From: Dryomyza anilis
Taxonomy: Eukaryota; Arthropoda; Insecta; Diptera; Dryomyzidae
Reading direction: 5' to 3'
Assembly (NCBI GenBank): GCA_951804985.1
Contig: OX638130.1
Span: 128,167,593 to 128,231,592 of the forward strand
DNA length: 64,000 nt
Shown: in pieces, positions 1 through 11,220 of the stretch
How positions within the stretch are numbered: position 1 is the stretch's first letter
Layout: the number at the start of each line of letters is the position of its first letter
Program-made: the position numbers and the translations under genes
The notes under the pieces: model-generated
Database searches by the model: none
What the model was told of the DNA's origin: nothing
Seen by the model: only the letters and a program-made list of their open reading frames with translations

Positions 1-262
1 GGAACTTTTCTTGCAGAATCATGGCATATAGTTGAGAACAAGTGGAAAATAGACATATTTTGAAAATAGGTAGAAAATAGAATAACTGGATCTGTGTCGC
101 AAATTAATAAAATAATTATTCATATTATTATTAGGTTTTGTTTGAATTAATTAAAAAAACATTCATAGAGGGTTAAGTATTCCTTTTAACGAATTTGTGT
201 TCATATAGATCGATTACACGTATCGTTATAAACTGTTACAAATAACTTTTTCGCCTTCATAG
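1..262. other. AT-rich noncoding DNA upstream of candidate exon
   Basis: No repeat family or coding frame is recognised here. The first bases contain a 3' splice-like TTTTCTTGCAG at about 6-16, but no plausible 5' splice site follows within an open frame. The last ~20 bases (TTTTTCGCCTTCATAG) read as a 3' splice site for the candidate exon that follows. If that exon is real, this stretch is the end of an intron. Confidence 0.4.
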
Positions 263-331
263 CTCAAAATGGTACTCAAATACCTTGAGGCTATATTTTC
301 CCACATCAATTACCACAGCGTCGTGGAGGCG
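263..331 (+). CDS. Candidate internal coding exon (69 nt), protein unknown
   Basis: What is seen: the pyrimidine-rich TTTTTCGCCTTCATAG ends at 262, and GCG|GTAAGC gives a 5' splice site at 331/332. Two of three frames are open. One reads KWYSNTLRLYFPTSITTAS then WR, leaving two bases that combine with the first base of the exon at 40714 to continue an open frame. The other has an internal ATG at 269 in a CAAAATG context and runs through the splice site to a stop at 419-421 (50 codons). The stretch is richer in GC than its flanks, as expected of coding DNA. I do not recognise the protein. Alternatives are a chance exon-like stretch or a small ORF. The match of splice phase with the 40714 exon is the main support. 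Confidence 0.35.
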
Positions 332-920
332 GTAAGCGGAAGTTTCACCCCTAACAATTTCCGTTTCCTATGCCATGTATCGGTGCCCTTACTACCTCAT
401 TCGAATGCCTCATTCCACTAAAACCAACTCGCAACTGTGTTTCTTGCGTGTGTTTTAATGCTGTTTGTTTTAAAGTCATGTTGCCGATATTCGCGTACAA
501 CAATGGAAATTTACATGCAGCAACATAAACATTTGTTCACATGTTTGTACATGACAAACATCGGTGGGGGCTAAACACAATTTGCCTAATCGCTACTGAG
601 CTCCATTGTACAGTTGCTTTACCTACCGTTCTTATTAAGATGTTCAAGACACTGCTCATATTTTTGAGATGATAGGAGACGCAGGTGCTGCTGGAAATAT
701 GTAGCCACTTTTGACAGATATTTCAATAAAATTGAGTTGATGCCTGTCAGAAAGGCAAGTGTATATTTCAGAGAATTTAAATATAAAGTGAGAATCAAAA
801 TTATTAATAAAACTTTAAAAAAATGTATTCTGAATAATACAAACTCGAATTACAATGAGTAAAATTAACGATTCACTTTTTTTTCAACCACTTTATTTTT
901 ATGATACTGATTTATAATGC
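332..920. other. AT-rich noncoding DNA (putative intron start)
   Basis: There is ordinary AT-rich sequence with no repeat family or coding frame that I can support. It starts at the GTAAGC donor of the candidate exon. Its first ~90 bases remain open in one frame until a TAA at 419-421. The right end, TTTATAATGC at 911-920, is one copy of the target-site duplication of the SINE that follows. Confidence 0.4.
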
Positions 921-1233
921 AGCAGCGGTAGCTCAGTGGTTAGTGCGTTGAACTGCGAGCCGAAAGGTCCCCGGTTCAAGCCTGGACTGAGGCTAACAAC
1001 ATCTTTTCATAGAAACATTTTTCTATACCGCGTTATCTCTCGGCAGTAAATGTCAAACCTACGAGAGTAAAACATTGCCTATGAAAAGCTCTCATCCGCC
1101 GTTCGGTTCGGCAATAAACTGTAGGTCCCACCACTTTGAGTACAAATATAATACCCACAGCTCAAAATGGTGAGAGAGCTCGGCTTAAGTTCTTATAGGA
1201 CTGTAGTGCCAATCTATTATTATTATTGTTAAG
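921..1233 (+). mobile_element. tRNA-derived SINE, family 1, copy 1
   Basis: The head carries RNA polymerase III promoter boxes: A box TAGCTCAGTGG at 929-939 and B box GGTTCAAGCC at 973-982. A shared ~220-bp body follows (CTACGAGAGTAAAAC, GCCGTTCGG, GGTCCCACCA, ATGGTGAGAGAGCTCGG, AGGACTGTAG). The tail is an ATT repeat. TTTATAATGC (911-920) and TTTATTATGC (1234-1243) flank it as a 9-of-10 target-site duplication, the mark of LINE-mediated insertion. It encodes no protein; frames across it are repeat-derived. A family name cannot be assigned. Confidence 0.85.
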
Positions 1234-2020
1234 TTTATTATGCCCTTTGCTAATTTTGCAAAAGTTGAATTACCATTAGATAGATTCTAATAACTTTCTG
1301 ATCGATTGAAAAATTGATTAAATTTATCATAGATGAACGAACAATTTTGCTTAAAACTGAGTTTTTTGTTTTCTTGGATTGCGATAAAATTTTTTGAGAA
1401 CTTCGAATAAAATTGCATTTTTTCTATTTCAACTAGGGTAAATTTAAATAAAATTGTGATTTTTGCATTTATAAAAAAAAATTGAATTTCATTTGAAAAT
1501 TTCTTAAATTTAAATGGCAAATCTTATTTTTTTTTTGAATTATCAACATTTTTAATAAAAATCTTTGTTTTATATGATATTGTCGAAATTACTAATGGAA
1601 ACTCTCAATACGTTGTATTTTTCTTAGTTTTTATCATAATTTCATTTCTCAGTTTAATGATAATTGAAATTTATATTGAAAACAAACTGTAGTTCTATTT
1701 CTGTTATCTAATCTTTGCAGGCAACATATTATGTTTGCTACAATATTTTTTGAATTTCTGGACTTTTAAAATAAATATATTTATAATAATATATAGCCAT
1801 AAGTTATGAAATGAATACCAAAATAATTTAAAAATTTTGATTAAGAAGTAACAGCCAATTAAAGTCGGAAAATTTATGACTGCAAACATTAATAACTTAC
1901 CTGCACGCTGATTTTTATTAGCGTGTAATTGTGTAATTTATAGTATGTTCTCTGAAAGTACTCTATACGGATTTTAATAATGTTCTATATATAACATGAT
2001 TATCTCTATTTATAAAACAT
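1234..2020. other. AT-rich noncoding DNA
   Basis: There is nothing firm here. On the - strand a 51-nt stretch (1901-1951) lies between TACTTTCAG and CAG|GTAAGTT and is open in one frame, so it resembles a tiny exon. Its pyrimidine tract is poor and its strand is opposite to the better exon candidates, so it is not annotated as a gene. Confidence 0.3.
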
Positions 2021-2032
2021 TATTACCTCTAG

Positions 2033-2324
2033 TAGCCGCGGTAGCTCTGTGGTTAGTGTGTTGGACTACGAGCCGAAAGGTCCCCGGTTCAAGCCTGGAC
2101 TGGGGCTAACAACATCTTTTCTATACCGCGCTACCTCTCGTCAGTAAATGGCAAACCTACGAGAGTAAAACCATTGCCTATGAAAAAGCTCTCACCCGCC
2201 GTTCGGATTCGGCAATAAACTGTAGGTCCCACCAATTTGAGTACAAAACACGCACAGCTCAAAATGGTGAGAGAGCTCGGCCGAAGTTCTATACAGGACT
2301 GTAGCGCCAAACTATTATTATTAT
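2033..2324 (+). mobile_element. tRNA-derived SINE, family 1, copy 2 (well preserved)
   Basis: This is the same family as 921-1233. The A box is TAGCTCTGTGG at 2042-2052, the B box GGTTCAAGCC at 2086-2095, the body is shared and the tail is (ATT)n. A perfect 12-bp target-site duplication, TATTACCTCTAG, flanks it at 2021-2032 and 2325-2336. This is the cleanest insertion boundary in the window and suggests this copy is younger than the others. It lacks the ~14-bp CATAGAAACATTTT segment present in copy 1. Confidence 0.9.
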
Positions 2325-2336
2325 TATTACCTCTAG

Positions 2337-3465
2337 ATAGTTTGAAAATGGTATCTAATAGACATTTGCACAAATGCATTTGAAATCAACTTCACGACAT
2401 TTATTTTATTTCAAGACCTGTACTACAGCCGACTCTATGTTTGAAAATCAAATGAATATCTTGCTCAGAACAACAATGCACAAGTAGTGTCAAAACAAAA
2501 CACAAACCAGACGTAGTTGTAGTGAAGAGGTCTATGAAGTGCAATAAAAATTCAAATAATGAAATGAACTGCTTATGCCACCGAGTACTCAGTGCATTTG
2601 ACATTTTTTTGCATTCTAAAGAGTTTTAATATTGAAATTCAGAAAAGATTCAAATGGTACAATAAAATCATATTATATTTTACATTAAGTTTTTATTTAT
2701 CGAACAACATTTTTTTTTATTATATAAATTTAAAAAAAATATTTTTTTTTTTGTTTGATATATTGCTTTTCGACCAATGCGTTGTTTTTGTCGTACTATT
2801 TTTTATATAATTTTGGTTGTATTTTTTATATTCACATAAATACCGACAACAGCATCACTGCCTTCTAACTCCAAGCGGCAGATTTGTTGTTCTTTTTAAT
2901 GTAACTTGTTACTCGTTGCGGTCACTCACTGTACTTATAGAATTTTCAGCAACAGTAGTGTCATTTGGTTTCGTTTTTCAAAACATTGCATGTCTTGAAA
3001 TAAAAAAGTCTTGACACTACTTGACACCAATGAAACAAATGCAGTCAAGTGCAGTCGCTGAAGAGACTTCACTATAATACAGTACACTGCCATTTCAAAA
3101 TGCACTTAATACTGTAGAGTGCTGTAGCACATATTTGGCAGAGAGAACTTCAAATACATTTGGCCAGATGATTAGTATCTTATTAGTCTCATGATGATTT
3201 TATTATTTTATATTGTCTAAAAGGTTTATAAATGGTGTTTTGCATATATTTTTAAGATAGTCTACATAGACTCTCAATGTTCTCTAGCTGATATCATTAC
3301 AGTTCTGATATATTAAATCTCTAATATAGTTTTAGTACTTTTAAAAAAAAATAATTTTAAATTCTGTTCTTTCAGGTGTCATTATCATATTTTTAAAATG
3401 ATCTACTAATAGTCTTCTGATTGTTTTAATATGTTAACTATTCTGTACACCATTTTCAACAGAAA
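2337..3465. other. Noncoding DNA with no clear family
   Basis: Mixed AT-rich and moderately GC sequence. TATTTCAAGAC-type motifs near 2400 and, inverted, near 2990 could be the ends of an old ~600-bp inverted-repeat element, but the match is short. A phrase CGACCAATGCGTTGTTTTTG near 2770 also recurs in the repeat block at 46.5-47.2 kb. No coding region is supported. Confidence 0.25.
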
Positions 3466-3469
3466 TGTA

Positions 3470-4135
3470 GTAAATTCCAAAAGGAATTGACATTTTCTAT
3501 TTAAAATTGTGGAAATTCCAAATGTTATAGAAAATCTCCATTTGAAATTGAGAAAATGTCGAATGAAATTGAGATTATTCTATTGAAATCGAGAAAATTC
3601 CCACAGAAATTTAAAAAATCCAAATAAATTTTAGATTTTCTATTTAAAAATGAGAAAATTCGAAATGAAATTGACAAATTTCATTTGAAATTGAGAAAAT
3701 ATGAAATGAAATTGAGAATGTTCTATTGATTTTGTTAAAATTCCAAATGCAATTGAAGTTTTCCATTTCAAAGTGATAACATTTTGAAGGAAATCAATAT
3801 TTTTCATTTGAAAATGGGAAAATTCCAAATAAAATTTGTGATTGTTCTATTTAATTTGAGAAAAATTTGAAATAAAATTGAGGTTTTCTTATTGAAATTA
3901 AGAACATTTACATTTTAAATTTGCAAAATTTGAAATGCAACTGAGATTTTTCCATTTGAAATTGGGAAAATTTGAAAATAAATTGACTTAAACTGTTGAT
4001 ATTAGAGAAAAATATTTGACATGGAACAATTTCCAATGGAAATCTCAATTTTATTTTAAATTTTCTTAATTCCTCATGAAAAAATCACAATTTCATTTCA
4101 AATGTTTCCAATTTAAAATAAAAATCTCTAAATTT
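3470..4135. repeat. Degenerate tandem repeat built on AAATTGAGAAAATTCCAAATG
   Basis: Variants of AAATTGAGAAAATTCCAAAT and GAGATTTTCTATTTG alternate through about 660 bp, giving a period near 40 bp with heavy divergence. The final 100 bp contain the same motifs in inverted sense (TTCCAATGGAAATCTCAATT). This looks like an old decayed minisatellite. The short open frame at 3640-3828 (- strand) is a by-product. Confidence 0.6.
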
Positions 4136-4600
4136 CAGTTTCTCAAGATGAACTCAATAAGTTCCCAGGTCACCAAAAAGGGTTTTTAATGTCTGTAAAT
4201 AATCTATAGATAATGTCACGATTAAACATTAATGATCTAGATATTTTTTCCACATACTCCCCAGCATCTAAAAAAAGAATATCTAAAATAATAAAAACTT
4301 GCATTAAATATTAATTTTAGTTTTCACTTAAAAACAAAAGGTACAAAGAATATTAAAAAAAAAATTATTTTGCATGATATTTGAAAATGCATTAACGCCT
4401 ACTTAAAATCCATTGTTGTTCAACGCTATTAAACTTACGCTGCAAATTCCACAATAAATGCAAACAAAAATACAAAAAAAGGATTTCAAAGGCGTTGCAG
4501 AATCCAGATTATTCACACCAGCAACAATAATGTGAATTTTGCGCACAAAACACACTTTCGCATGAAGAATATGCAGCACATGCATTATAAGCGACGGAAC
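4136..4600. other. AT-rich noncoding DNA
   Basis: There is no repeat family or coding frame that I can support. The stretch is transitional between the degenerate repeat on its left and the trinucleotide-rich island on its right. Confidence 0.35.
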
Positions 4601-5060
4601 AGCAACAGATTCATCATCGTCGTCGTCATAATCATCATCAGTAGTAGTAGCAACAGCAACATAATGATGTGCTTTATCATCGTAATCATCGGTGTTGTCT
4701 GCATGAGCGACAACAACAGCAGCAGCAACAACATCATCAGCAACAGCAGCCGCAGTAGCAGCAACGATCTACACTCTGACCTACGCTGTGCGTCCTATAC
4801 GCCTTTAGTGGGTGTTTGAGCTACGTAGTTGAATAATGCAAAATGGCAGCACTGTCTCTCAGTGGCAGCATTGTTCGCACAATATTTTGCATATGCAGCA
4901 GCATCTGCCTGACAGCTGCTGTTCGTTGGGATGGCGGCGGTGCGGTGCTGCTGTCACTGATGGATGGGTCGTCGATGGTAGGAGGTGCCGTGCTGTGCGT
5001 CACAATCTTCGCTGATAAAGTGAGACATTGTAGTGCCGATGCACATTGTTGCATTTAAAG
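4601..5060. other. Trinucleotide-rich, GC-richer island
   Basis: The left part (about 4608-4770) is an interrupted CAT/CAG/CAA trinucleotide repeat. The right part (4840-5060) is a GC-richer island with CAGCAGCATCTGCC-type sequence. Overlapping frames of 70-107 codons occur on both strands, so none is singled out as coding. Such islands in flies are often conserved regulatory or untranslated sequence. I see no splice-bounded exon here. Confidence 0.35.
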
Positions 5061-5644
5061 GAGGCGACAGACAGCGCGACATGTGTATTAATGGCAATGT
5101 GATGTTAATGGCAGATATAGCAATGTCGTATGAAAAAACAGAAACATTTTTTTTTATTTTTCTAGATATTGAAATTTTTCCCTTTTTGCAACCTTTGCCA
5201 TTTTGCAACGTATGCAGCATTTTCTTAAGCTTATTATTTGTACGCTCACAAAATCCCCTGAAATCCCACATTCCCATATGTAGTTAATCCCATTACGTAC
5301 ACAATGCGATTGTCGGCAAAACTGCATTGACGGCAAACAAAATTGAGGATGTTGCACGGAGCACGTTCAGTGACCTACAATGTAAAACGATGCTACAAAA
5401 TATTCCCCAAATGAAACCTCCAAGAATAATATAAAATATACCTCAAAATTGTCTATACAACTTTGGAGGTTATTTGATATGAAATAACACCCAACATTTT
5501 TGGAATTTGCTTCCATATTTCTTTTGAGTATTCTGCATTATTAGCTTTGTGTGTTATTTTGTATTAAAATAAAATTGATACATTCCAAGACAATCTTTTC
5601 ATTTCTAAACCCTGCTCAGGCAAAGGGTTTATAAAGATCTCAAA
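5061..5644. other. Noncoding DNA
   Basis: No gene is seen. A weak inverted pair, AAACCTCCAAG near 5415 and CTTTGGAGGTT near 5461, could be a ~65-bp hairpin. Confidence 0.3.
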
Positions 5645-5817
5645 CAAAGGCGGAGTTTGTAACAAAAGTTGCTTAATTTCTTCCCATACCAAAAATATGC
5701 CGAGTAATGCCTATAAAATTACACAGAATATGATATCCTGCCAAACGCTTCCCAAAATCATACAGTTACCTGTGTTTTGGCCGAAAATATGCTGCAAATA
5801 TTCCAGAAAAATATAGC
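5645..5817 (-). repeat. Dispersed ~160-bp repeat family R, inverted copy
   Basis: Read on the - strand it matches the units at 6541-6900: a GGAATATTT start, GCATATTT..CGGC, AAAACACAG.TAA, TTTTGGGAAG, a central AATTTTA..GGCAT, then ACTCCGCCTTTG at the end. Divergence is substantial but the order of motifs is the same. The origin of this family is unknown to me. No coding frame and no target duplication were identified. Confidence 0.6.
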
Positions 5818-6540
5818 CTCGAGATAGATCAACTAAAATGTTGAATTTTATTTCGGTGTGCTTACAAACAGTTGTTTAAAAATCAGAAATATACCAATAT
5901 TCGAAATGAAAGGTTTTGTTTTTATTACGGTTTTAAAACGGTTATAAAAATATAATTAATTTTTCAAAATTATTAGGAGTATTTTGCCAGTTTATTTCAT
6001 AGGTTTTTATTTCATTAAGGATTATTTCATTAGGGTTTCTATTTTAGTACCGCAATGGGAGTTTGTCGTTTTCGAACAAAAATGTAACAGCATGAAGTAG
6101 AAAATACGATTTTCAAATCCAATAACCGTGCGCACAAATTGCAGCCAATCCTTGGTAGCAACAGTACCAACGACAATGCAATAAATGCGACGGCTTGGAA
6201 CAAAAACAGCAGCACATTAAAATCCTGTTCGATAATTTGTTCTGAAATTACGCGCTGCATTTATTCGAGTAGTTGCTTTTGTTGTTCCATTTTGCACTCG
6301 CCGATAATGCAGATCAGCATCAGTTGTTGCTGCTGTCGTGAATGTTGTTGACAGGAGCGGACTTAACAGACTCGTAAAACGTACTTCCATCGGGGGTCAT
6401 ATCAATAAAAAGATAATTTATCAATAAAAAAAAAAACAAAATGCCGATATTCAGTTTTCTAAACTATTTAATTACTAAAAGGGGGATAAAGGGGGATATA
6501 GTCCATATGATAAATGTTTCAGAAAAATCTCAATTCAACC
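5818..6540. other. Noncoding DNA with a GC-richer island at 6120-6360
   Basis: The island has short overlapping frames on both strands and CAGCA/TTGTTG motifs. It lacks an exon-like segment with convincing splice sites. The rest is AT-rich. Confidence 0.3.
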
Positions 6541-6900
6541 ATTTTTCAGGAATATTTTGGGCATATTTCCGGCAAACACACAGATAAATGGAATATTATG
6601 GGAAGTGTATAGCAAGAACTTTAATGGCATATTCAAGGCATATTTTGGGTGTGAACAGAAAACAGACAGCTTGTGATACAAATTGTGCCTTTGTTGTTTT
6701 AAAATATCCCCAAACAACATTTTTGGCATTTTTCAAGAATATTTAGTTCATATTTCTGGCAAACACACAGATAAATGGAATATTATGGGAAGTGTATAGC
6801 AGGTTGTAAAATTAGGTGGAATTTTAATGGCATATTCACGGCATATTTTATGGTCGGGCAGAAAACAGATAGCTTGTGATACGAACTCTGCCTTTGTTTG
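6541..6900 (+). repeat. Dispersed repeat family R, two tandem copies
   Basis: Two consecutive copies lie at about 6541-6697 and 6729-6900, offset by 188-202 bp. Both share GCAAACACACAGATAAATGG, AATATTATGGGAAGTGTATA and CAGAAAACAGA.AGCTTGTG followed by TGCCTTTG. Tandem and dispersed forms of one sequence suggest either a transposable element duplicated in place or a satellite monomer that has spread. Confidence 0.75.
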
Positions 6901-8357
6901 AAATATGTCGAAAAATGTTTCTAAACTGCCTCGATTCTGCCAAATATTTTGTCTGAGGTCGTCGAACAAATGTTTCTAAACTGCCTTCACTCTGCCAAAA
7001 ATTAGATGTGGGGAATTATTTAAATAAATAATTGAAAAAGTTGTCGTTGGTTTTTAAAGATCGATTTTTCATAGGGTGGATCTGAAATGGTAAATTACAT
7101 ACCTAACACAATGTAATATATAAGAAAAAATCTTTAAAAAGAATCGTTTAAAATCGAATAAAAATTATGAGAACCGGTTCAGATTTTTGGGTCAATTAAA
7201 AACGAGGCGCTCATTAATATTTTTCAACCTAGTCCGACCCTGAATATTGCTGTATTTTCCACATTATCCTATGTTGTTTGTACAGCACTCTTTATATCAA
7301 CTACTTAGTTTTTTTTTTATTTTTTGTATAAGTATGCAGATTGACAACAAGATTCTGTTAAATCAGACAACTGCAGACAAAGAAAAAAATTGCTATTCTA
7401 GGAAAAAAATATATATTCAATGAGGTTTTTTTTTGTAAATTATAATATTAAATTATCTACATTAAGCATTGCGATTTTGAACTAAAATTGATTCACCCAA
7501 AAATTCACAAAATAAAGATTATACCAATTCTTTAGAACCACACAGTTTTATTTTGAATAAAATATAATTCCATTAAGCTAACTGCATACAAAATACATTA
7601 AGCTTAATAACTATTTATACAAACAAATTCGAAGAGATAAAATTGAAGTCGCCTTCAGATCAAAAACATAAAAACAGCAGCAACCTCTGTCCTTTGCAGA
7701 TGACTCCTGCTTTGAGCTGGCGCATTAAAGCTGATTACTTTTAGTTGGAGGATGTTTTTGCGGATGTGTTCTTGGAATGCTATGTAAATTCAATGTCGCT
7801 GATGCTGTTTACAAGGTAGTTCTACACACAAAACGAAGGTAGCTTTTAGTGTTTCGATCTTGAATATATACAAAAAATAGATAACATGTTTAGCATCGAC
7901 TAATAGTACTAAAAACTGCGTAGTACAGGGGAATAAAAAACGAAAATGATACACTTGGCTTAAATTTGGCTTTTTTACAGGTAGCAAAACCAACAAGTAG
8001 CAGATACTTAGCATGTTTTTTGTAAAGCTATAATCGCTGCTTCTGAGTTAAACTAATACCTACTGCGATTGTTAATGCTATCAAACGCGTTTGTTAATGT
8101 GATTAAATTGGCATGGTTTTCAATGAAAATGGATTACAGCATTGAAAAAGACAAATAGATTTTATTTCTTTTAGATTTTCTTGAATATAGATGGTTTTTT
8201 CTAATTTTAATTTAATTTTTATGTTCGAAAAATATATATAATTGACAGGCATTTCATTTCATTAAACATTATTTTCAATTTTATATATTTTTTTAATATT
8301 TTATACTAAATACATTGGACAACAAATGAAAGTCTTATTTTTATTATCCACAATATT
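6901..8357. other. AT-rich noncoding DNA
   Basis: No gene or named repeat is seen. A weak ratchet-like junction, TTTTTTACAG|GTAGCA, lies near 7980, but GTAGCA is a poor donor. Confidence 0.3.
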
Positions 8358-8632
8358 AGTATAATTTTCCGATGGTTTTCAAGATTCACGATCTTATACT
8401 CAGTTTTTGCAGATTACCTCAGGTTTTTGAGTTATTACGTAATACAAATATATAGAAATGTTCATGTCTTTCTACATATTTTGGACGTTAACTGCTTACA
8501 GATTTCAGTTTTCGATTTAATTTCTTTTGTATTTCATTGAGAATACTTCAGCATATATTTTGAAATAAACCGCTTGAAATTCGGATTGAAATGACCAAAG
8601 TTATGATCAGTCAAACACAAAATATTAATTTC
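8358..8632 (+). mobile_element. Non-autonomous inverted-repeat element M1, copy lacking right arm
   Basis: It is homologous to 35857-36182. Shared core phrases are TCTACATATTTTGGA, GAATACTTCAGCA, ATATTTTGAAATAAAC and GTTATGA.CAGTCAA. The left ~85 bp (ATTTTCCGATGG, CAAGATTC, TACTCAG, ATTACGTAA) is the reverse complement of the right arm of the other copy. That implies an ancestral element with long terminal inverted repeats. The right arm is missing here. The superfamily is not determined. Confidence 0.6.
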
Positions 8633-8888
8633 CATAACTCAAAAAAATCGCGGATAATTTGTTTTATTGTGCTGTGATATTAACGCATTCTGTTTACATA
8701 TCTCAACAGGTTTTATTTTTGTTTGTTTTTCTTGAATGTAGAAATATTACTAATTTTTTAAAATAATATTTTGTTATGTTTGTATTGTGTGTTTGACGAA
8801 TACATAATTGATGGACATAGCATTTTACTACCATTACTTTATTTCGCTTTTACTCAGTTTAAATAAGATTATTTTCGAAATATTAATA
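8633..8888. other. AT-rich noncoding DNA upstream of ratchet site
   Basis: There is no recognisable repeat. It leads into the pyrimidine tract of the candidate recursive splice site. Confidence 0.3.
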
Positions 8889-8916
8889 GATTTTTCTGTT
8901 TATTTGCAGGTAAGCA
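8889..8916 (+). promoter_or_regulatory. Candidate recursive (ratchet) splice site
   Basis: The pyrimidine tract TTTTTCTGTTTATTTGCAG is followed directly by GTAAGC, with the junction at 8909/8910. This is the consensus form (Yn)NCAG|GTRAGT of zero-length exons used by Drosophila to remove long introns in steps. It has the same strand as the candidate exons at 263 and 40714 and lies between them. It could be a chance match, since only sequence supports it. Confidence 0.5.
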
Positions 8917-9692
8917 TACGGAAAAACATCTGAAAAAATTAATTATTCAATATTTGTACGGGTGAGTTCCATATACTTCATATTATGGAGTTCTATGTCA
9001 AAATATTGCGATTCTCACACGTCAAAGTCTCGCTAATTAAGCGCGTCACTGGTGCTACTATAATTGCCAAAAGCTGATACTACTCACACTTTATATAGAG
9101 AACTGCGCAGGTCCTTCTTGTGTGGCATGTACTTAGGATGTGTAGTATGTATATCAAATACTCGTCCTTGGACCAGTCGCTGATTGAACATTTCCCGCAC
9201 TTGAGATGTTTGATTTGCATTTAATTAGACTGCAAATAAATGCATTGCATGAAGTACTTGCAATTATAAAAATATTATTTTTTCCTAAAAATATCCTGTG
9301 CTACTTTTCTTTACCCACACTTTCTCATCATCTATGCTGCTTGTGATGTATATAATTTTTTTTGATATAAACGCCATTTAATCAACTTTAATGTGTTTGA
9401 GTTTCTATATCAAAATCAGTGCATCGATTTCATTGCATTTTGACCCAGTTGCTTTGACTATGACTGACTGAGGACTGCCTGTATTGAGTTCGAAGCAAAC
9501 AGCGTTAATTAGCAACGCAGTCAGATGTCGCTCGATTGGAACCGAGTGCAGCAAATGTGCTCAACAGGAAATCATTTGCTAATAATTATCTTTGGAACTA
9601 ATTGATAGACTCATTAGAAAGTGTAAAATTTAAAATTCATTTATATTGAACCAAATAAAATGTAGGCTATTTCAATATACAGAAAAGTTGAA
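8917..9692. other. Noncoding DNA between ratchet site and satellite
   Basis: No gene or repeat family is seen. The stretch is moderately GC around 9000-9560. The last ~100 bases grade into the AATTCAATTTTTC satellite. Confidence 0.3.
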
Positions 9693-10832
9693 AAAATTCA
9701 ATTTTTCACTCAAAAATTCAAATTTTTCCTAAAAATTCAAATTTTCCCAAAAAATTCAATTTTCAATAAAGATTCAATTTTCACTAAAAATTCAATTGTT
9801 CACTAAAAATTAAATTTTTCTTTAAAAATTCAATTTTTCACTAAAAATTCAATTTTTCACTAAAAATTCAATTTTTCCTTAAAAATTAAATTTTTCTTTA
9901 AAAATTGAATTTTTCACTAAAAATTTCATTTTTTCACTAAAAATTAAATTTTTCACTAAAAATTAAAATTTTCACTAAAAATTAAATTTTTTACTAGAAA
10001 TTCAATTTTCCACTAAAAATTCAATTTTTCACTAAAAATTCAATTTTTCACTAAAAATCCAATTTTTCCTTAAAAATTCAATTTTTCACTAAAAATTCAA
10101 TTTTTCACTAAAAATCCAAATTTTCACTAAAAATTCATTTTTTCACTAAAAATTCAATTTTTCACTAAAAATTCAATTTTTCACTAAAAATTCAATTTTT
10201 CACTAAAAATTCAATTTTTCACTAAAAATTCAATTTTTTCATGAAAAATTCCATTTTTTCATTAAAAATTCATTTTTCACTAAATATTCAAATTATCACT
10301 AAAAATTCAATTTGTCACTAAAAATTCAATTTTTCACTAAAAATTCAATTGTTCACAAAAAATTGAATTGTTCACTAAAAATTCAATTTTTCACTGAAAA
10401 TTCAATTTTTCACTAAAAATTCACTTTTGAAACTAAAAATTCCATTTTTCACTAAAAATTCAAATTATCACTAAAAATTAAATTTGTTCACTAAAAATTC
10501 AGTTTTCCACTAAAAATTCAATTTTTCACTAAAAATTCAATTTTTCACTAAAAATTCAAATTTTCACTAAAAATTAAATTTTTCACTTAAAATACATTTT
10601 TTCGACTCAAAATTCACTTTTTCACTAAAAATTCAATTTTTCACTAAAAATTCAATTTTTCACTAAAAATTCAATTTTTCACTAAAAATTAAACTTTTTA
10701 CTATAAATTCAATTTTCCACTAAAAATTAAACTTTTTACTATAAATTCAATTTTCCACTAAAAATTAAATTTTTCACTAAAAATTCAATTTTTCAGTATA
10801 CATTCAATTTTTCACTAAAAATTCAATTTTTG
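9693..10832 (+). repeat. 19-bp satellite array, CACTAAAAATTCAATTTTT orientation
   Basis: There is about 1.14 kb of head-to-tail 19-bp units, mostly CACTAAAAATTCAATTTTT with single-base variants and small indels. The unit is nearly self-complementary around AAAAATTCAATTTTT. The reverse complement of the same unit forms the 3.4-kb array at 53240-56672, and a diverged relative with CACTC forms 12765-13970. No coding content. Confidence 0.95.
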
Positions 10833-11220
10833 AGTAATACATACTATTTGAAGTTCGATCGAAATTGATTTCTAGAATATGATTTAAAGTGGTATTTTGG
10901 AGTTGAAATTTTGTGGTCTTCCTTTTAGAAATATTTTGTGGTTTCTTTGTTTCTGATTGCTGCATGGTTTTAGCATTTTTAATTTATTTTTGTCATATTT
11001 AATTTATTTATTTATCGAAAGTTCCCATCTTTAGAAAATCGAATGTATATCCTATGAAAAAAATCTACTCTTATTTAAAAGATTTAAATGATAAACATTT
11101 AAATGAAAAACATTTTAATGCCATTGCAATGACTGCAATTCAGTGGCCTTGTTCTGCTCAATTAATATAAAACGAAATGCATTTCATCTACTCGGACAAT
11201 TATTTATTATAATAAAGTGC
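10833..11220. other. AT-rich noncoding DNA
   Basis: It follows the satellite array. No repeat unit or gene is recognised. Confidence 0.3.

Noticed and set aside
1901..1951. 51-nt exon-like stretch on the - strand (TACTTTCAG ... CAG|GTAAGTT)
   Set aside because: The pyrimidine tract is poor, the length is tiny, and the strand is opposite to the better exon candidates. Kept only as a note.
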